Shown in pieces: positions 11,130-23,600 of a stretch of 64,000 bases of DNA. The DNA is taken from NCBI RefSeq assembly GCF_000005505.3, contig NC_016133.3:12772001-12836000 (forward strand), in the 5' to 3' direction. The first letter of the stretch is position 1. Every line of letters starts with the position of its first letter. Below the pieces are notes generated by a model that searched no databases, was not told the origin of the DNA, and worked only from the letters and a program-made list of their open reading frames with translations. This DNA comes from Brachypodium distachyon (taxonomy: Eukaryota > Streptophyta > Magnoliopsida > Poales > Poaceae). A program made the position numbers and the translations under genes.

Positions 11130-11344
11130 ACACTCCCAAAGAAAATATAAGGATCCAGTTATTGGGAACCTGCTGGAAAAGAGACCAAATTTTTGCAAAA
11201 AAGTTTCTAAAACTGGAAGCCAGTTTTAGGGAACCTGCTGGAGATGCTCTTAGTTGGGCTCGGCGATAGAGTGGCCAGGTAGAGTGTGTTGTATTTCTCT
11301 GTCTTTAAAGGCGTAGCTTAGTTCAATTGATGCCCTGGTGTAGG
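11130..11344. other. Intergenic, repeat-derived
   Basis: GGGAACCTGCTGGA occurs twice (about 11165 and 11230), the second time followed by GATGCTCTTAG, a phrase often seen at ends of grass DNA transposons. No gene. Confidence 0.4.
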
Positions 11345-12506
11345 ATTTGTTTTTTTGAGAAAACGCAAAAGCTTTGCGTCTCGATGCATATATTAAGAGA
11401 GAAAGAGTTATTTACAAGCCCAAGAGGACAACACCCACAAAAAAAATACAACGCAAGACCTCTAGGAACCAGTGACCGACGGGAGTAGCGCTCCAAGCCC
11501 AGTCGTCCCAGCCCGAACCCACAGCCTGGCGTCCGCCTTGATGGATCCAGTCAGTGAGGCGATGGTAGGAGTCACGTTGTCGAAGACCGCCGCGTTGCGA
11601 TGCTTCTAAATCCACCAGGGCGTGAGCATGATGATTGAAGCAGTGCCCTTCCAAGCCGAAGAAGGAGCGGTGTTGACCGTCACGTGCCACCAATCTGCAA
11701 AGAGGACACCTACAGTAGGAGGGGCACCGGTGGATCGGATCCAAGAAAGCACCTCATGCCACAGGGAGCGGGAGAAGGAACAGTCGACCATGAGGTGATT
11801 CATGGTTTCCATCGATTGGTCGCACAACAAGCACCGCGGGGCATGAGACAACCCGTGACGTGCCCTTCTCTCCGCCGTCCAGCATTGGTCTTGGCAGGCG
11901 AGCCAGATGAAAAACTTGACACGTGGCAGTGCTCAAGACTTCCAGTTTAGCCTCCAAGTGTCAGAAAAAAACACCCCCATGGAAAAGACTGCAGTAGCAT
12001 GACTTGGAAGAATACTGTTCGTCATCCGTCCATCTCCAGCACAGGGTATCAGCCGAATCTGAAAGCTGGACATACGCAACCGCTCCCAAATCCGAAGGTA
12101 TTGCCAAAGGGCAACAGGATCAAGAATCCCCTGGATGTCGCAGATCCAACTTCTATCAGCAAGGGCCTCGCGGACGATGCGATTTTTTGGGTACGTTTTG
12201 GAACCAACTGAACGAGATTTGGGGCCAGTTCTGAAATCGCATGACCATCCAACCAACGGTCAGCCCAAAACAGAACGAAAGTGCCATCCCCGACCACCAT
12301 CTTGGTGGAGGCAAAAAAAACACTTCGCTCCAAATGAGAGAACCGTAAGTCCAGTCCACGCCAAGGGCAAAGAGGATCAGTTCGCATCCGCCACATCCAA
12401 CGTACGCAGAGACTGACGGCCAGTCGAGAGAAGTCCGTGCCAAGGCCACCGTAGCAAAGAGCCCTAGTGTAGGGACTGAATGATGATGCCGATCAGCCAA
12501 CCTCAA
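11345..12506 (-). mobile_element. L1-type LINE fragment with 3' end
   Basis: Minus-strand frames give the C-terminal part of ORF2. FASTKMVVGDGTFVLFWADRW near 12300 corresponds to the segment of the 4.4-5.6 kb LINE that ends at the LTR. The zinc-binding RT tail follows (CLLCDQSMETMNHLMVDCSF, about 11830-11770, pattern C-x2-C-x7-H-x4-C). Frames are broken by several stops. The 3' end on the minus strand is a stem (11363-11379) followed by an A-run (seen as Ts at 11349-11355). Same family and same strand as the first LINE, but the two overlap by about 50 codons, so they are separate insertions. Confidence 0.85.
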
Positions 12507-13155
12507 GGGATCTGAAGTTGGGTCGAGCGTAAATAGTTCCAGCTCGAAAAAGGAAACAGAAACAGAAACAGAGACTCACATATGCTTGTAGACCAGTCGT
12601 AGACTAGTCAGACCTAGTGAATATTACAAAAAAAAAATGGATTTGGATGTTCTGTTTCTATAGTTGAAGACTTGAAGTATTCCATGTGCTGCTCTTGTTT
12701 TCAGACAGCTTCTATTACTAAATTTTGCATGTTGGGGTTCTCATTGTGGTCGCATAAGTTAGGATGACGATATATGCACTGGTGGAAATTGATTTTAACT
12801 TTTTTTTTTACTCACATTGTGACGCCGAGTTGTGTTTGTAATTCCAGGAAAATAGTGACGCCATCAAAACAGGTATGCTAAGTGCTAAGTTGAAACATGC
12901 TTACAGTTAAACCCATAGCGACAAACAGAGAGCACAGAATCAACTACAATTGTGCCATTGATAAAACGGCAAAAATAAAAGGAGTTACAAATAACAAAAG
13001 ATGCTATGTACTGAAGACCTATACAATTGAATCTCCAAAACTGAACCACGCTGCTGGTAAACATCTACGAAACTGAAACTCCAATGAAGATTTGTAGTTA
13101 CAGAGGAGAATTCCATGTGGTTGATGCATTGTTGGCCTGAAGCTACAAAGATCAG
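12507..13155. other. Intergenic, includes AAE14 3' UTR
   Basis: A/T-rich, with GGAAACAGAAACAGAAACAGA at about 12551-12571. The right part is the downstream region of the AAE14 gene. No other gene seen. Confidence 0.5.
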
Positions 13156-16100
13156 CTACAAATTGCTGCGTGGTTGCAAGGATGCCAAGATCTCAGTCTT
13201 CAGCTCCTCTCTTTTGATTTTCCCTGTGGTGGTCACTGGAAATGGCCTCCTCCACTGATGATATAGCCTTGGCACCTTGAATCTGTCCCAAAGAAGATGG
13301 TGTAGTCAGCAATCCTCAAATAATGAGTTCTTCATTTTTTAAAATTTAGAAAAATAATCGTATCTTACAGTTACAAAAACATGGAAAAAAATCAATATAT
13401 GTGCAGGAATACACTGTGAACCTGGATTTTTTTTGTGAATTCTTGTGGTCTATAGAAGAAAAACAAGTCTGGCAGGCTGGAGCCTTTCTTTTTACCTTTG
13501 CATCAGCTCACGAAAATGCATATTTTCATGAAAATTTTGAAGCACATATAGATTGCAACATGTATGTGGAGATTTTTAATTATTTTTTTCAGAATCTTTT
13601 GAAATGCCGAAGATAATTTTTCCTGTCAGGAGCATGATTGTGTTGTAGTTCGGTAGGCTCATAACTACTCCCTCTGTTTCATAATTCTTGTCTCAAAATT
13701 GCCCAAAAATGGATGTATCTACTTCTAAAAAGGATCTAGATACATGTAATATTTCGACAAGAATTATGTAACAGAGGAAGTAACATTTTATCTTCATGTC
13801 GTAGTTGAGCATTTAATTCAAAATGTGCTACTAATTAAGATTGCTAACCTGCTCAGTTTGTTTATCCTGCAGTGTTCTTGAAGGGTCTGAGAAGACACTT
13901 CTTTGCCTTCTCCTTGGTGTTCATCTGTTGCATCAACCCACTTCCAGTCATCCATGATGTTAACACAAGCTACCAATTTCTCCCCAAGACGACTATCTGG
14001 TACACCTAAAACGACAACTTTAGCTACCCCCGGGTGTTGTGACAGCACCAATTCTATCTGCAAATAATCATAAACACGGTTGGTTTTAAACATGAAGGAA
14101 CTATACACGTAATATCACATTTGGACCAATAAAAGAATAAGCACCTCTTCAGGATAAACATTTTCCCCTCCACTTTTGATGCGACCTTTTTGTCGTCCCA
14201 TGAGCCATAGGTTACCTGTTCGATCGATCCATCCTGTGTCCCCGGTGTCAAGCCAACCATTCCTGACAGATTCCGATGTGTCGACCGTGTTATTTGCCCA
14301 ATATCCTACCATTGTGTGCAAGCCTCTTGTTAAGATTTTGCCCATTGGTGAAGAACTGCTGTTAATGTCTTCTCTACCAATTTGTATCTCTACATGAGGT
14401 GCTGGCTTTCCAACACAAACACCTCCAGAATGGCTGCTTAGTTGGTTCTCGGTTTCTTGAGGTTCTGACTTGTTTATAGCCATGAATGTCAAAGATGAGC
14501 ATGCCTCAGTCATCCCTGGGAAAAACAAGTTCAGTACTCAGTTAAGAGATGTTACTGCTTGCAAGCATAAAAATGATTACTGGTGATACATGCAGTGATA
14601 AGCAGACATACCATAAGCTGAAAAGATAGCAGCATGAAGAAATAAGCAAGAAGCTTTATTTATCAGCTCAGCCGACAACCCACCACCACCATTGAGAATC
14701 TTGGTCACCGCCCCACAGCCTGATATATTCTCTTTCCTGATAGGGTATCAAAAATCAACAACAAATTGTGCATTACTAGGCTTTTTCTACATTGCACTTT
14801 AACACCATCAACCGCTTACCGAGCATAAGACAGTAGATCAGCCATGATTGCCGGAACAGTGATGAAACAAGTGACTTTTTGTTCTTGGATGGCTTTGAAA
14901 GCTGATTTCGCGTCGAATTTAGGTATCAGGACATGGCAGCCTCCGGCCATCAGGATGGCCAGGCATGAGGAGATCCCTCCGATGTGGCACAGAGGAGCTG
15001 TATGCAGGTAGACCTGGAAACATACAAAGTTCATACACCTGTAATTATTTTGTGGGACGAAATGGAGTTACATTTACATAGCATGAAACTTGATATTCAA
15101 TAACCTAGCAACTGGTGTAGGAAAATGTCAATTATTTCGTTTCGAAAGAAGTTGGACAATTATAAGGTCAATGTTATTTTCAGAAAGAACTGCAGCAGTA
15201 CATGGATCCTAAAATCTCATACATCATCCTCACCGTAGCCGACAACAGCGATTTTCGCAAGAGATTGAATGATCAAAGATGTATGGCTTATCGCTACACC
15301 CTTTGGTCGTCCAGTAGTTCCTGAATCATGCATCAAACCTCAGGTCAAAATGCAAGGCAAAAATTCTCAAGAACTGCAGATAAAAATCTGAATACAATCG
15401 AATCAAATAACCGGCCTAGAGCTTTTACCAGATGTGAAGCATATCAAAGCCACATCCCTCGGAGCCGACACGGGCTCCATCACCATGGTTCCTCTCGGGC
15501 TCCTCTTGATGTGACCAACTGACACAACTGAAATAGCACATGTTGAATGCAGATCATTTGTAAATGCCAGCAGCAGTCCCTTTCTTTCATTGTACAACCA
15601 TCTTGTCCACATTGTGTTGCATACTAATCCAGAAACAAAAAACTTACAGTTTGCAGCATGGCTGGTACTGACAGGGTCTCCCATGGTGAGGTAAAGACCA
15701 ACATATGAGAAGCTGCCGCTGTCCATCAGCCGCCGCGCCCATGAACCATAGCCACCATCGAATATGAATGCCGACGGTCGCACGAGCTCCAGCGCCTGTG
15801 CCGCCTCCTCAAAGCTCTGGCCCAAAAGGAAAAATGACATCATTATTTGTCAAAGTTATTCAGAATCACGCATACAGGAAAAGGCTGGCTCCAAAGACTT
15901 GTGAAGCAAAATTGAGCTGAACTGCAAATTGCTATTGGAGGCCTCATGTGGTGTGCTGGTGGCGCTGTAGATCAAGTTGAACTGGAAGGAGAAGAATGGA
16001 CATTGATGTTTACCCAGCGGTAGTTGACAGGGGCAACGATCGCTCCGACGTAAGGGATAGCCAGCAGGAGCTCCATGTACTCAATGCTGCAGATGTATTA

Positions 16101-16692
16101 TAATCACATGAAGAAGTTGACGATAGAATGATCCACAAAATTCTGAAAAAAATGGCATGTTCAGACTTGTTCTCAATGCAGTACAGCAGTAGTACAGCTT
16201 CAGTCATGCAGACTACAAAGCTCAAAGCTCGATGCTCAAATTCGTCTCCAGCATTTTGCATTCGTCTCCAGAATGCTCAGACTCATGCTTCCTTTTTGTT
16301 AAGATTTTGTTTATTATCTGTGGATTCAGTTAATTTGTGTCCTGAGACTGGCAGATGGTATGGTTAACTTGAAAGGGATCCAAGAACAGACGGTTGACTT
16401 TTTTAATGTAGAGACGCAAGATTGGATTGGACAGAGAGCAAGTAAAGGGAACGAGGCGATAGGTTGCAATGGTCTGTCCATGGACGGATGTGTACCTGTT
16501 GAAGCCGACGACGGCGACGACGTCGCCGGGCTGGACGCCGCGATCCGAGAGGCCGGCGGCGAGCCTCCGCACGCCGTCGACGAGCTCCGCACCGGTCAGG
16601 CAGAGGTCGCCGGAGGAGACGGCGACGGTGGAGCCAGCACGGCGGCCGGCGAGGATGCCGCCGAGGCAGTGGGCGATGTGGCCGCCTGCCAT
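13156..16692 (-). CDS. AAE14: 2-succinylbenzoate-CoA ligase (AAE14/MenE type), 553 aa
   Basis: Ten exons on the minus strand: 16692-16496, 16086-16014, 15816-15648, 15527-15429, 15320-15223, 15013-14820, 14736-14612, 14515-14145, 14057-13849, 13282-13156; phases close. The enzyme activates o-succinylbenzoate with ATP and CoA in phylloquinone (vitamin K1) synthesis. Adenylate-forming motifs are present: TSGTTGRPKG (about 178-187), AYGMTEACS (about 317-325), WLDTGD, GRIKSGGENVYPEE, and the C-terminal lysine in TTTGKIKRE (K533). It follows the Arabidopsis AAE14 pattern along most of its length (for example ITVPAxMADL, LPKFDAK-like IPKFDAK), and 553 residues fits. The protein ends in SNL, a minor PTS1-like tripeptide. 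Exon 4 has an alternative acceptor 9 nt downstream. Intron 9 holds a Stowaway MITE. Confidence 0.93.
13668..13780. mobile_element. Stowaway MITE in intron 9 of AAE14
   Basis: It begins CTCCCTCTGTTTCATAATTCTTGTC and ends GACAAGAATTATGTAACAGAGGAAG, flanked by TA (13666-13667, 13781-13782). It is in reverse orientation to the copy at 8757 as judged by the ATGTAATATTTCGAC core. Confidence 0.88.
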
Positions 16693-17435
16693 GGCGGGAA
16701 AGAGCAAGGCGGGAAGAGAAGGGGAAGGAAGGAGAGTTGTTGTCCAAAAAAAAGTGTGTGCTGAGGATTACGAATCCAATCCGATCCAAAGGGCTGCCAC
16801 GTGTTCGTCTGTTACTGGCTACTGCTAGAACCTCAGCTCGTGACACAGTTCAAGTTTTCCAGCACCTCGGCACCACATTCAGACCATTTTCCATCGTTGA
16901 GCTAGTTCACAACTAAATATTTTGTTATAGTTGCGTGTAGCAAAATTCAAAGGATTGCGAAAACTTTAAGCTGCATTCCAAATCTAACCTGCCAAAATGA
17001 TTTACAGCAACAGAACTACTAAAGCTCACTCCAGAACTACCATCCCTCAATGTGCTTACACGACGAAAGCCTAACCCAAAACAAAAATGTGATTCTGCAT
17101 CTAGCTCTGTTTCTGTTGCTGGCTTCGCTGCTGCTTGTGCCCCAATTGGTTTTCACCCATTGTTCATTGCGAATGCAAAGAAATTTTGGTTAACGAAACA
17201 TGTTACATGTATAGATGCAACGAAATATGAACAGAAGAAGACAGCACGAAAGCAGAGGAATACAGAAATAACTAACTCAATGACATAACTGGGTACCATT
17301 GTCGGATACACACTAAGAAACAGCATAATACTTGTCCCGGATAAAAAACAATTAAAACTTGCAACTTTTTAGTGTTCAACACTAAGACAAAACTTGCTGA
17401 CTTCGACACAGGCGATACGGGGAGAAACAGCTAGC
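16693..17435. other. AAE14 promoter and P0 3' UTR
   Basis: About 740 bp separate the two head-to-tail minus-strand genes. The right part is the 3' UTR of P0, the left part the promoter and 5' UTR of AAE14. I see no clear TATA box and no gene. Confidence 0.5.
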
Positions 17436-19703
17436 TTAGTCGTCGAACAGGCTGAAGCCCATCTCGCCGTCAGACTCCTCCTCAGGCTCGTCCTTCTTCT
17501 CCTCCTCCTTGGGGGCGGCAGCTGCTGCGCCACCGGAGGCAGCAGCAGCAGCAGGTGCGGCGACTGCGAACTTGCTGGGGTCCTGCAGAACAAAGGAACA
17601 AACTAAATGTGTGAGTAACTTGAAAGGGGTCCCCAAAATTAATATCAAGTCAAAATGAAAGACCATAAAAAAAAATTAGTTCAACTTTACATTGTTATGC
17701 AAAATATAATTGGTTGAAGTTGGCAGACAAAGCTTGGCCCGCAAGTATGATATGAAAACACAAACATTTCAATCTATAGGCTAATTACTACATGATGCAA
17801 TTCTGATTGAGCAGGAAGGTACAAATACTTCGATTCAAAAGCTAATACTACATGATGCAATGCTGCTTGAGCTTAAATGCCCACACATCAGGTATGAGAT
17901 GACATATTAGCGTAAATTAACCTTAGCACCGTTAAGTATGGCTAAGATACGATGTCATCTACATGATTGTAATGCAACAGTTCTGTACTTCTGCAATTAA
18001 CTAAACAGACAGTTCAATGTAAGATTGAGCATAAAGGTATTACAAAGAATGCACGCATTGTATGTTTGAAACTAAGATTACAAATAGGGAAAATTGAAAA
18101 AAGAGCAAGGGGATCACCTTAAGATACTCCTTGATCTTGTCACCATGGGGGTATGAGTAATCAGTCTCCACAGCAATAGCAAGCACATTCTTGTATGCAT
18201 TGATAAACATGTGCGGCGCAGCAGCAATAGTGGGGTATGAGATTGCCAGGGACAGGGAGGCAACCATGGACACACCGGACGCAAACTTGTCCATGAGGTC
18301 TTCCTCAGTGAGGTCAAGAACCTCAGGACTGAAGACAGACCCACTGTCATAAACATTGTTGATCACCAGCCCATATGAGAACGGGCGGATACCCAGCTTC
18401 GCGAGCAGGGCAGACTCGGACGAGCCCACCTTGTCACCCTTCTTAATGAGCTCCACAGGGGTGATAATTTCAACAGTACCCTTGTTAATCTTGGTGGGGA
18501 TGTTGAGCACCTGAAAAACACAGCTTGGGTGAGAACTCGTGACAAACAGTGATCACAAAGAGAAGCATAAAGAGCTACATGTACAAATGCTCACCTGGAA
18601 GAAGGACGTCTGGGAGGGATCCAGACCAGTGTTGCCAGGGGGAACCACCACATCAACAGGAGCAACTAGCCCAACACGAGCAGGCGCACCAACCTGAAAC
18701 ATAACAAAGTCAGGTTCACCACCCATCACAAAAATACCACCATGTCCAGACATTACTTGACTAATAGAAACACTACTTGTTGAGAGACAAAATCGTGAAG
18801 TGGATAAGAAATAAATAAATATATCATGTATAGTTTACAACACAACTAAATTTCAGTTACCTATAAAATTTCTTATCACAGCCAAATAATAGATGACACT
18901 ATAAGACTGATTTACGAAGCGAACTAACAGATCTGGATGCACATTTCAGCTGCATATTTGTGCTTCAATTTGTCAAACTGAATTATACACTTGTTCTATA
19001 AATTGTACAGGACAAATTAAGTCAAGCAATAAAAACAAAGTAACATTCTGATTTTGTGTACGCTAGTAAACTTCACATTTAACAACAATAAGACTAGCCT
19101 AGCAACATTATTACGCCCACGACCTCTGGCATAATAAAAAAACAAGGATCTCCTAAAATGTACAGAACTACGCATTTCACGACAATTACAACAAATTACA
19201 GCATTTTTACGATGGACAATCTTACAAATATTTAAACAATATATCCTGGAAAACGCAAAGCCAGGCCCGGGTACAATTTTTTACCTTGTACTTGGCGACC
19301 TCCTCACGAACCTCCTTGAGGTCACCCTTGGTGAAGATAAGACCAACATTTCCCTGCAAAATTCGAACCATCCATTTCAGCACACAAATCTCGCATCCGC
19401 AAGAACAAAAACAAAAACAAAACAAAATCCGCATTGGCAACTTACTATGAGGAGGTTGCTGAGCTCGAGGTAGTCCTTGTTGCCGGTCTTCTCGGAGTGG
19501 ACCTTGATGCACCTCCTGATGAGGGTGTTCTTGCCCATGAGCACGACGGAGTCGCCGCGGAGGCCCTTGCGGATCTCCTGCAGCTGCTTGGACCCGACGT
19601 TGTCGGCCACGGCGATGAGCACCTTGCTGTACTCCTCCAGCAGCTGGCACAGCTTCTTGTCGTACGCGATCTTCTTCTCCGCCTTGGTCCTCTTGATCGC
19701 CAT
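17436..19703 (-). CDS. RPP0: 60S acidic ribosomal protein P0, 321 aa
   Basis: Five exons: 19703-19446, 19353-19285, 18693-18595, 18510-18118, 17582-17436, all GT-AG and all phase 0. P0 anchors the ribosomal stalk (P1/P2 dimers) on 28S rRNA at the GTPase centre. The N-terminus ([18 protein letters not shown]) and the L10 core ([18 protein letters not shown]) are diagnostic. The second domain ([19 protein letters not shown]) follows, then an alanine-rich hinge and the acidic tail ending MGFSLFDD, shared with P1/P2 and needed for elongation-factor contact. Family length is about 320. The promoter bears a TATA box, a telo-box and several TGGGCC/T sites, typical of plant ribosomal-protein genes. 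Confidence 0.97.
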
Positions 19704-19844
19704 CGCTGCTGCTAGTGATTCGCTACCGGAAAAACTAACGCTAAATCAATGGAATCTGGGGGGAGGGAGATAGTTGGAAGGAGGAGGACCAGGCTCGAGA
19801 GGAGAGCAAGGCGGACGGCTGGCGGCGGCGGCGTCGCTTTAACC

Positions 19845-20047
19845 TAGGGTTTCAAGGTAGTGAAGGGCTGGGTATTTATAGGGGGAATGCTGTGTTCAGG
19901 CTTCGTTAGGGTTGAGCGAGTGTTGCTGGGATGGGCCTCATGGGCTGGGGTGGGCTGGATTTGCGCTTCTGTAATGGGCCTTTTCGCTGAGGACCACACA
20001 TGCAGTGTCTGCTGGATGGGGCCGGTGCTCAAAATACGATTTGGGCT
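19845..20047 (-). promoter_or_regulatory. P0 promoter: telo-box, TATA box, site II motifs
   Basis: On the minus strand: AAACCCTA (telo-box, plus 19845-19852) lies near the likely transcription start. TATAAATA (plus 19873-19880) is about 30 bp farther upstream. Five TGGGCC/TGGGCT cores (plus 19932, 19941, 19951, 19975, 20042) follow. Telo-box plus site II elements are known to act together in plant ribosomal-protein genes, where TCP factors bind site II. The spacing and density make the assignment likely. Confidence 0.7.
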
Positions 20048-20095
20048 TCTACAGTTTGATAATATGACTCAAATCTTTGATGTAAAAAAAATATA

Positions 20096-20191
20096 ATCCC
20101 TTCGTCCAACAAAAAATGTCTCAATTTTGATTAAATTTGCATGCATCTGTACATTAAATCATGTCTAAATAAATACGTTGGATGGAGAAAG
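20096..20191. mobile_element. Stowaway-type MITE, diverged
   Basis: Ends CCCTTCGTCCAACAAAAAATG and GTTGGATGGAGAAAG are inverted and TA-flanked. It is related to the 61813 element (GTCCAAC.../...GTTGGA) but about 35 bp shorter. It lies upstream of the P0 site II motifs. Confidence 0.65.
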
Positions 20192-20638
20192 TACTCGTAT
20201 ATGATTCAAATCTTCTTCTTTTTATAAATCAATGACTCAAACCCGTTTGAAGAACAGGAAATGAACTACATTTTGCGAAAATTCATCTAATTCCAAGATG
20301 TCTGACATGGTTGACAGATATGCAGCTTTTATTGCTATTCTTTATATGAATATTGCATAATTATAAAATGTGTCGAGAAAAGCAACACAGTGAAGACATG
20401 ATCCAGGAAGATGTTAACAATGCCATCATGGCCATGCACTTACAATATATTTCACTCAAAACACTGTCAAAAAACTTAGGATCATGTCTCGATAGCTTTG
20501 TTCTTCTCAGTTCTTCATCCATGGGTGGTGGTATGTAAAAACAAAACATCTAAGGACTGAGTTCACAGACGCAGCAGTAATTAACTGAGTTTTGAAATGA
20601 TCATCAGAGTTACAGAGAGAGAAAGAAAGAGGCTGGAG
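20192..20638. other. Spacer with NPH3-like gene 3' UTR
   Basis: A/T-rich, no gene. The right part is the likely 3' UTR of the NPH3-like gene. Confidence 0.5.
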
Positions 20639-23600
20639 CTAGGCATCTATGGACAGGTTTTTCTTGTGTCTGCTGAGCTTCAGCCGGGGTGTGGCGTCAG
20701 CCTTCACCACGGCAAGCTTGTTGTCGTCACTCGCAGTTGTTGGAGCAGCATCCTTGGTGCTGCAGATCTGCGGCTTGGTGCCGCCGAGGCCAAGGGAGGA
20801 CAGCCAGCTCTTGCTGGCATTCCTGCTGCGGCCCAGCCTCTCGATCTCCTCCCTCATGGTGGAGCACTCCTTCTCCAGCTCCGCCACCCGCTGCTTCATG
20901 CCGTCCATGCCCTCCCGCAGTGCTTGGTTTTCCCTGGTGGCCAGAGGCCAGCCTACGCCACGGTGTTGTTCGGCAGAGATTGGCAGGCCGAGCTGCCTTG
21001 AACCGCCCTCAAGGTTCTCAGAGATCATGAGGCACTCGGCAATGGAACTCCGCAGCTGGAGCTGCTCGAAGAAGAGGACCTGCACGATGACCCGAAGGGG
21101 GAGACGCTCGTTCTGCGCTGCGTGGGTGCATGCTTCCAGGGAGAGCTTCTGGCAGTCCATCACCCGGCAAAGTTCTTCCTTCTCCGACTCTGGAAGATGG
21201 GGGTGCGCCTATGTACAAAGTCAAAAACAAATTGTAACCATCAACAGCATAAACTTAAGATGCCACATCAAACATTACTAGCTATTCCTACTGTTTTCGG
21301 TCAAAAAGAAACATTACTAGCTATTTGTAGTTTGCAATTGCATGTCAGCTCCCTAGGTGGAAGGTAACATAACTTATATTCCCTACGTTCCTAAATTCTT
21401 GTCATGGTTTTAGTTCAAAAGTATTGTAGTAATCTGTAAGCATCATCTTGTGCAACCTAAATAATTATTCGGTAACCCAAAAGTTTCTGAACCTATTTCG
21501 CATGCTATTTGTTCAAGAAAGCCTGATTATTCAGTTGCCCAGGTGCAGGCTGGAGAGTCAAATAAATTTACTAAATGTACAATTTAGTTTGACGAAGAGA
21601 GGATCACGGAACTGCAGACAAATTAAGATAAAGAGTATTCACCAAACCAATAGAACCAATTATGCAAAGGATATGAAGAAATGATGCATGCATGAAGAGG
21701 AACAGTGGTAATCATGCTTTGGCCGAGTGAAAAAATCATCTGCATTTGTGTTATTATGTTCGTGGAAATTGGATACAAGGAACCGAGATACAAAATTGTT
21801 ACCTTCAGATATATGTCAACAGCACGATAAAGTCCATCATCTATTGGCCGAGCATAATCTGGTATGGCAGCAGCCAAAGATCGAAACTTTTGAAGCTTTA
21901 GGTTGACATCTGGCGCAACTTCAGCTAAGTAGCCATCAATCAACTTAGCAACCATAGTTACCGGCATTAGTGAAGGAGAAGCTAATATTTGCCCATCGTC
22001 ACCAAGGCCAGGGGAAGCTCCACCAGTTTCTTGATCCATTGTCAAGAAGTGGTCAAGAATCCTATGGATGCAATCCACATCATAAAGTGTTTCAACAGAC
22101 TCAGACATGTTTGGTATCAAAATATCTTCCAGAGTGGCCTTGTCAAGCTGCAAACCGATCCGTCTCTCCAAGTTGGACACGCAGGAGGAGCTGGCTTTAA
22201 GGAAGATTGATGTGCGCAGAAGGCCAAACAACAGCTTGCAAGATGTAACACCCCTTTGGAAAGGCAACAGCCTATCAATCTCCTCAAGAAGATACTTTTG
22301 CTCCTCTTCAGAAGGCATGGCTGTTAAGGTTGTCATTGAAAGGCAGCTGCTGACATCACTAATGCTTTTACGCCGATTGAGACCAGGTAAACGCCTTTTG
22401 GCATAATGATTAAGGGATCCAACGATAATGTCCTGATCGATGCCTCGGTATTCCATAGCTGAGATGACCTTCTTGTATAATGGAAGGCTTAAGCATGACA
22501 CATCATCATACCACCAATCTGAGCTGCTATTTCTTGGCCTTGCTCCAGTGCTAATACCATTCCACAAAAAGCTCCCACCAGGACTCTGCATAGGGCCGCC
22601 ATACTGGACAACTGGCCAGCCAAATAAATCAGGATCGGTACATGATTTGGTTGCAACCGAGTCGATGCACCTCTTTACGACTTGCAATTTTTCAGCAATA
22701 TCAATGACATTGTCGCAAGTATGAAGGGCTTTGATTGAGTCCTTCCAGCTTTTGAGGACTGTTTGGGTAAGGAAACTCTCTGTCTGCGCAATCAAATTTC
22801 CCTCGGCAATCTCTTCAGTCATCTCGAGATAATCAGCAGCGCAGCGAAGATGCACGACATTGGAGGAAGTCATTTCAAACTTTACACCATAGCAGAACCT
22901 TGCAGCTAGTTCAAAAGCCTTTGCTCCCCCAGGAATATCAGAAAGATCAATGACACAACTATCTTCTCCCGTCTCAATTTTCTCTCTGATACGACATTCC
23001 AAAAGGCCACTCTTTAATAATAGAGGGAACTGTAAAATAGATAAATGAATTGTTTACTACAAAATAACTTCCTGCTTCCTTCACAGATATGTGTCTAAAC
23101 ATTGTCTCTAAATGATACCATGCACATCCCAGTACCAGAGGTTGCACGGAAACAAAGCAGAGACTAAAGTTGCATGATGCTAACAAAAGAGAAGGTGTGA
23201 AACAAGGGAATGCTTTACCGAACTATATTGGTGGGAAATATACCTTGTGGAGATGAAAAGATTGCTCCCCAACTACCACAGTTACGTCACTAGGAAGACC
23301 AGTAGTACAATACCTACATAATGAACATAATTCCATTAGAATGTACTGTTCGAACAATTCAGTTTCTGGCAACATAATGTGTTTAAACAACTATAGCTTT
23401 AGAACAAACAGGTACATGAAAATAAGTAGAGAAATTAGTTCAGCAAAAATGCATGTGAAATCTTCAGGTGAATTTAGTTTGTTGTGCACAACAGCCAAAA
23501 CTGTTCAACTAGCAGGATTTGTTAATATGGGAAAAAGGTTAGGAAGAGAAGGCCCATGTGTTATCATGGTCAACTCCAAGACACCTGACTTCCTAGACTA

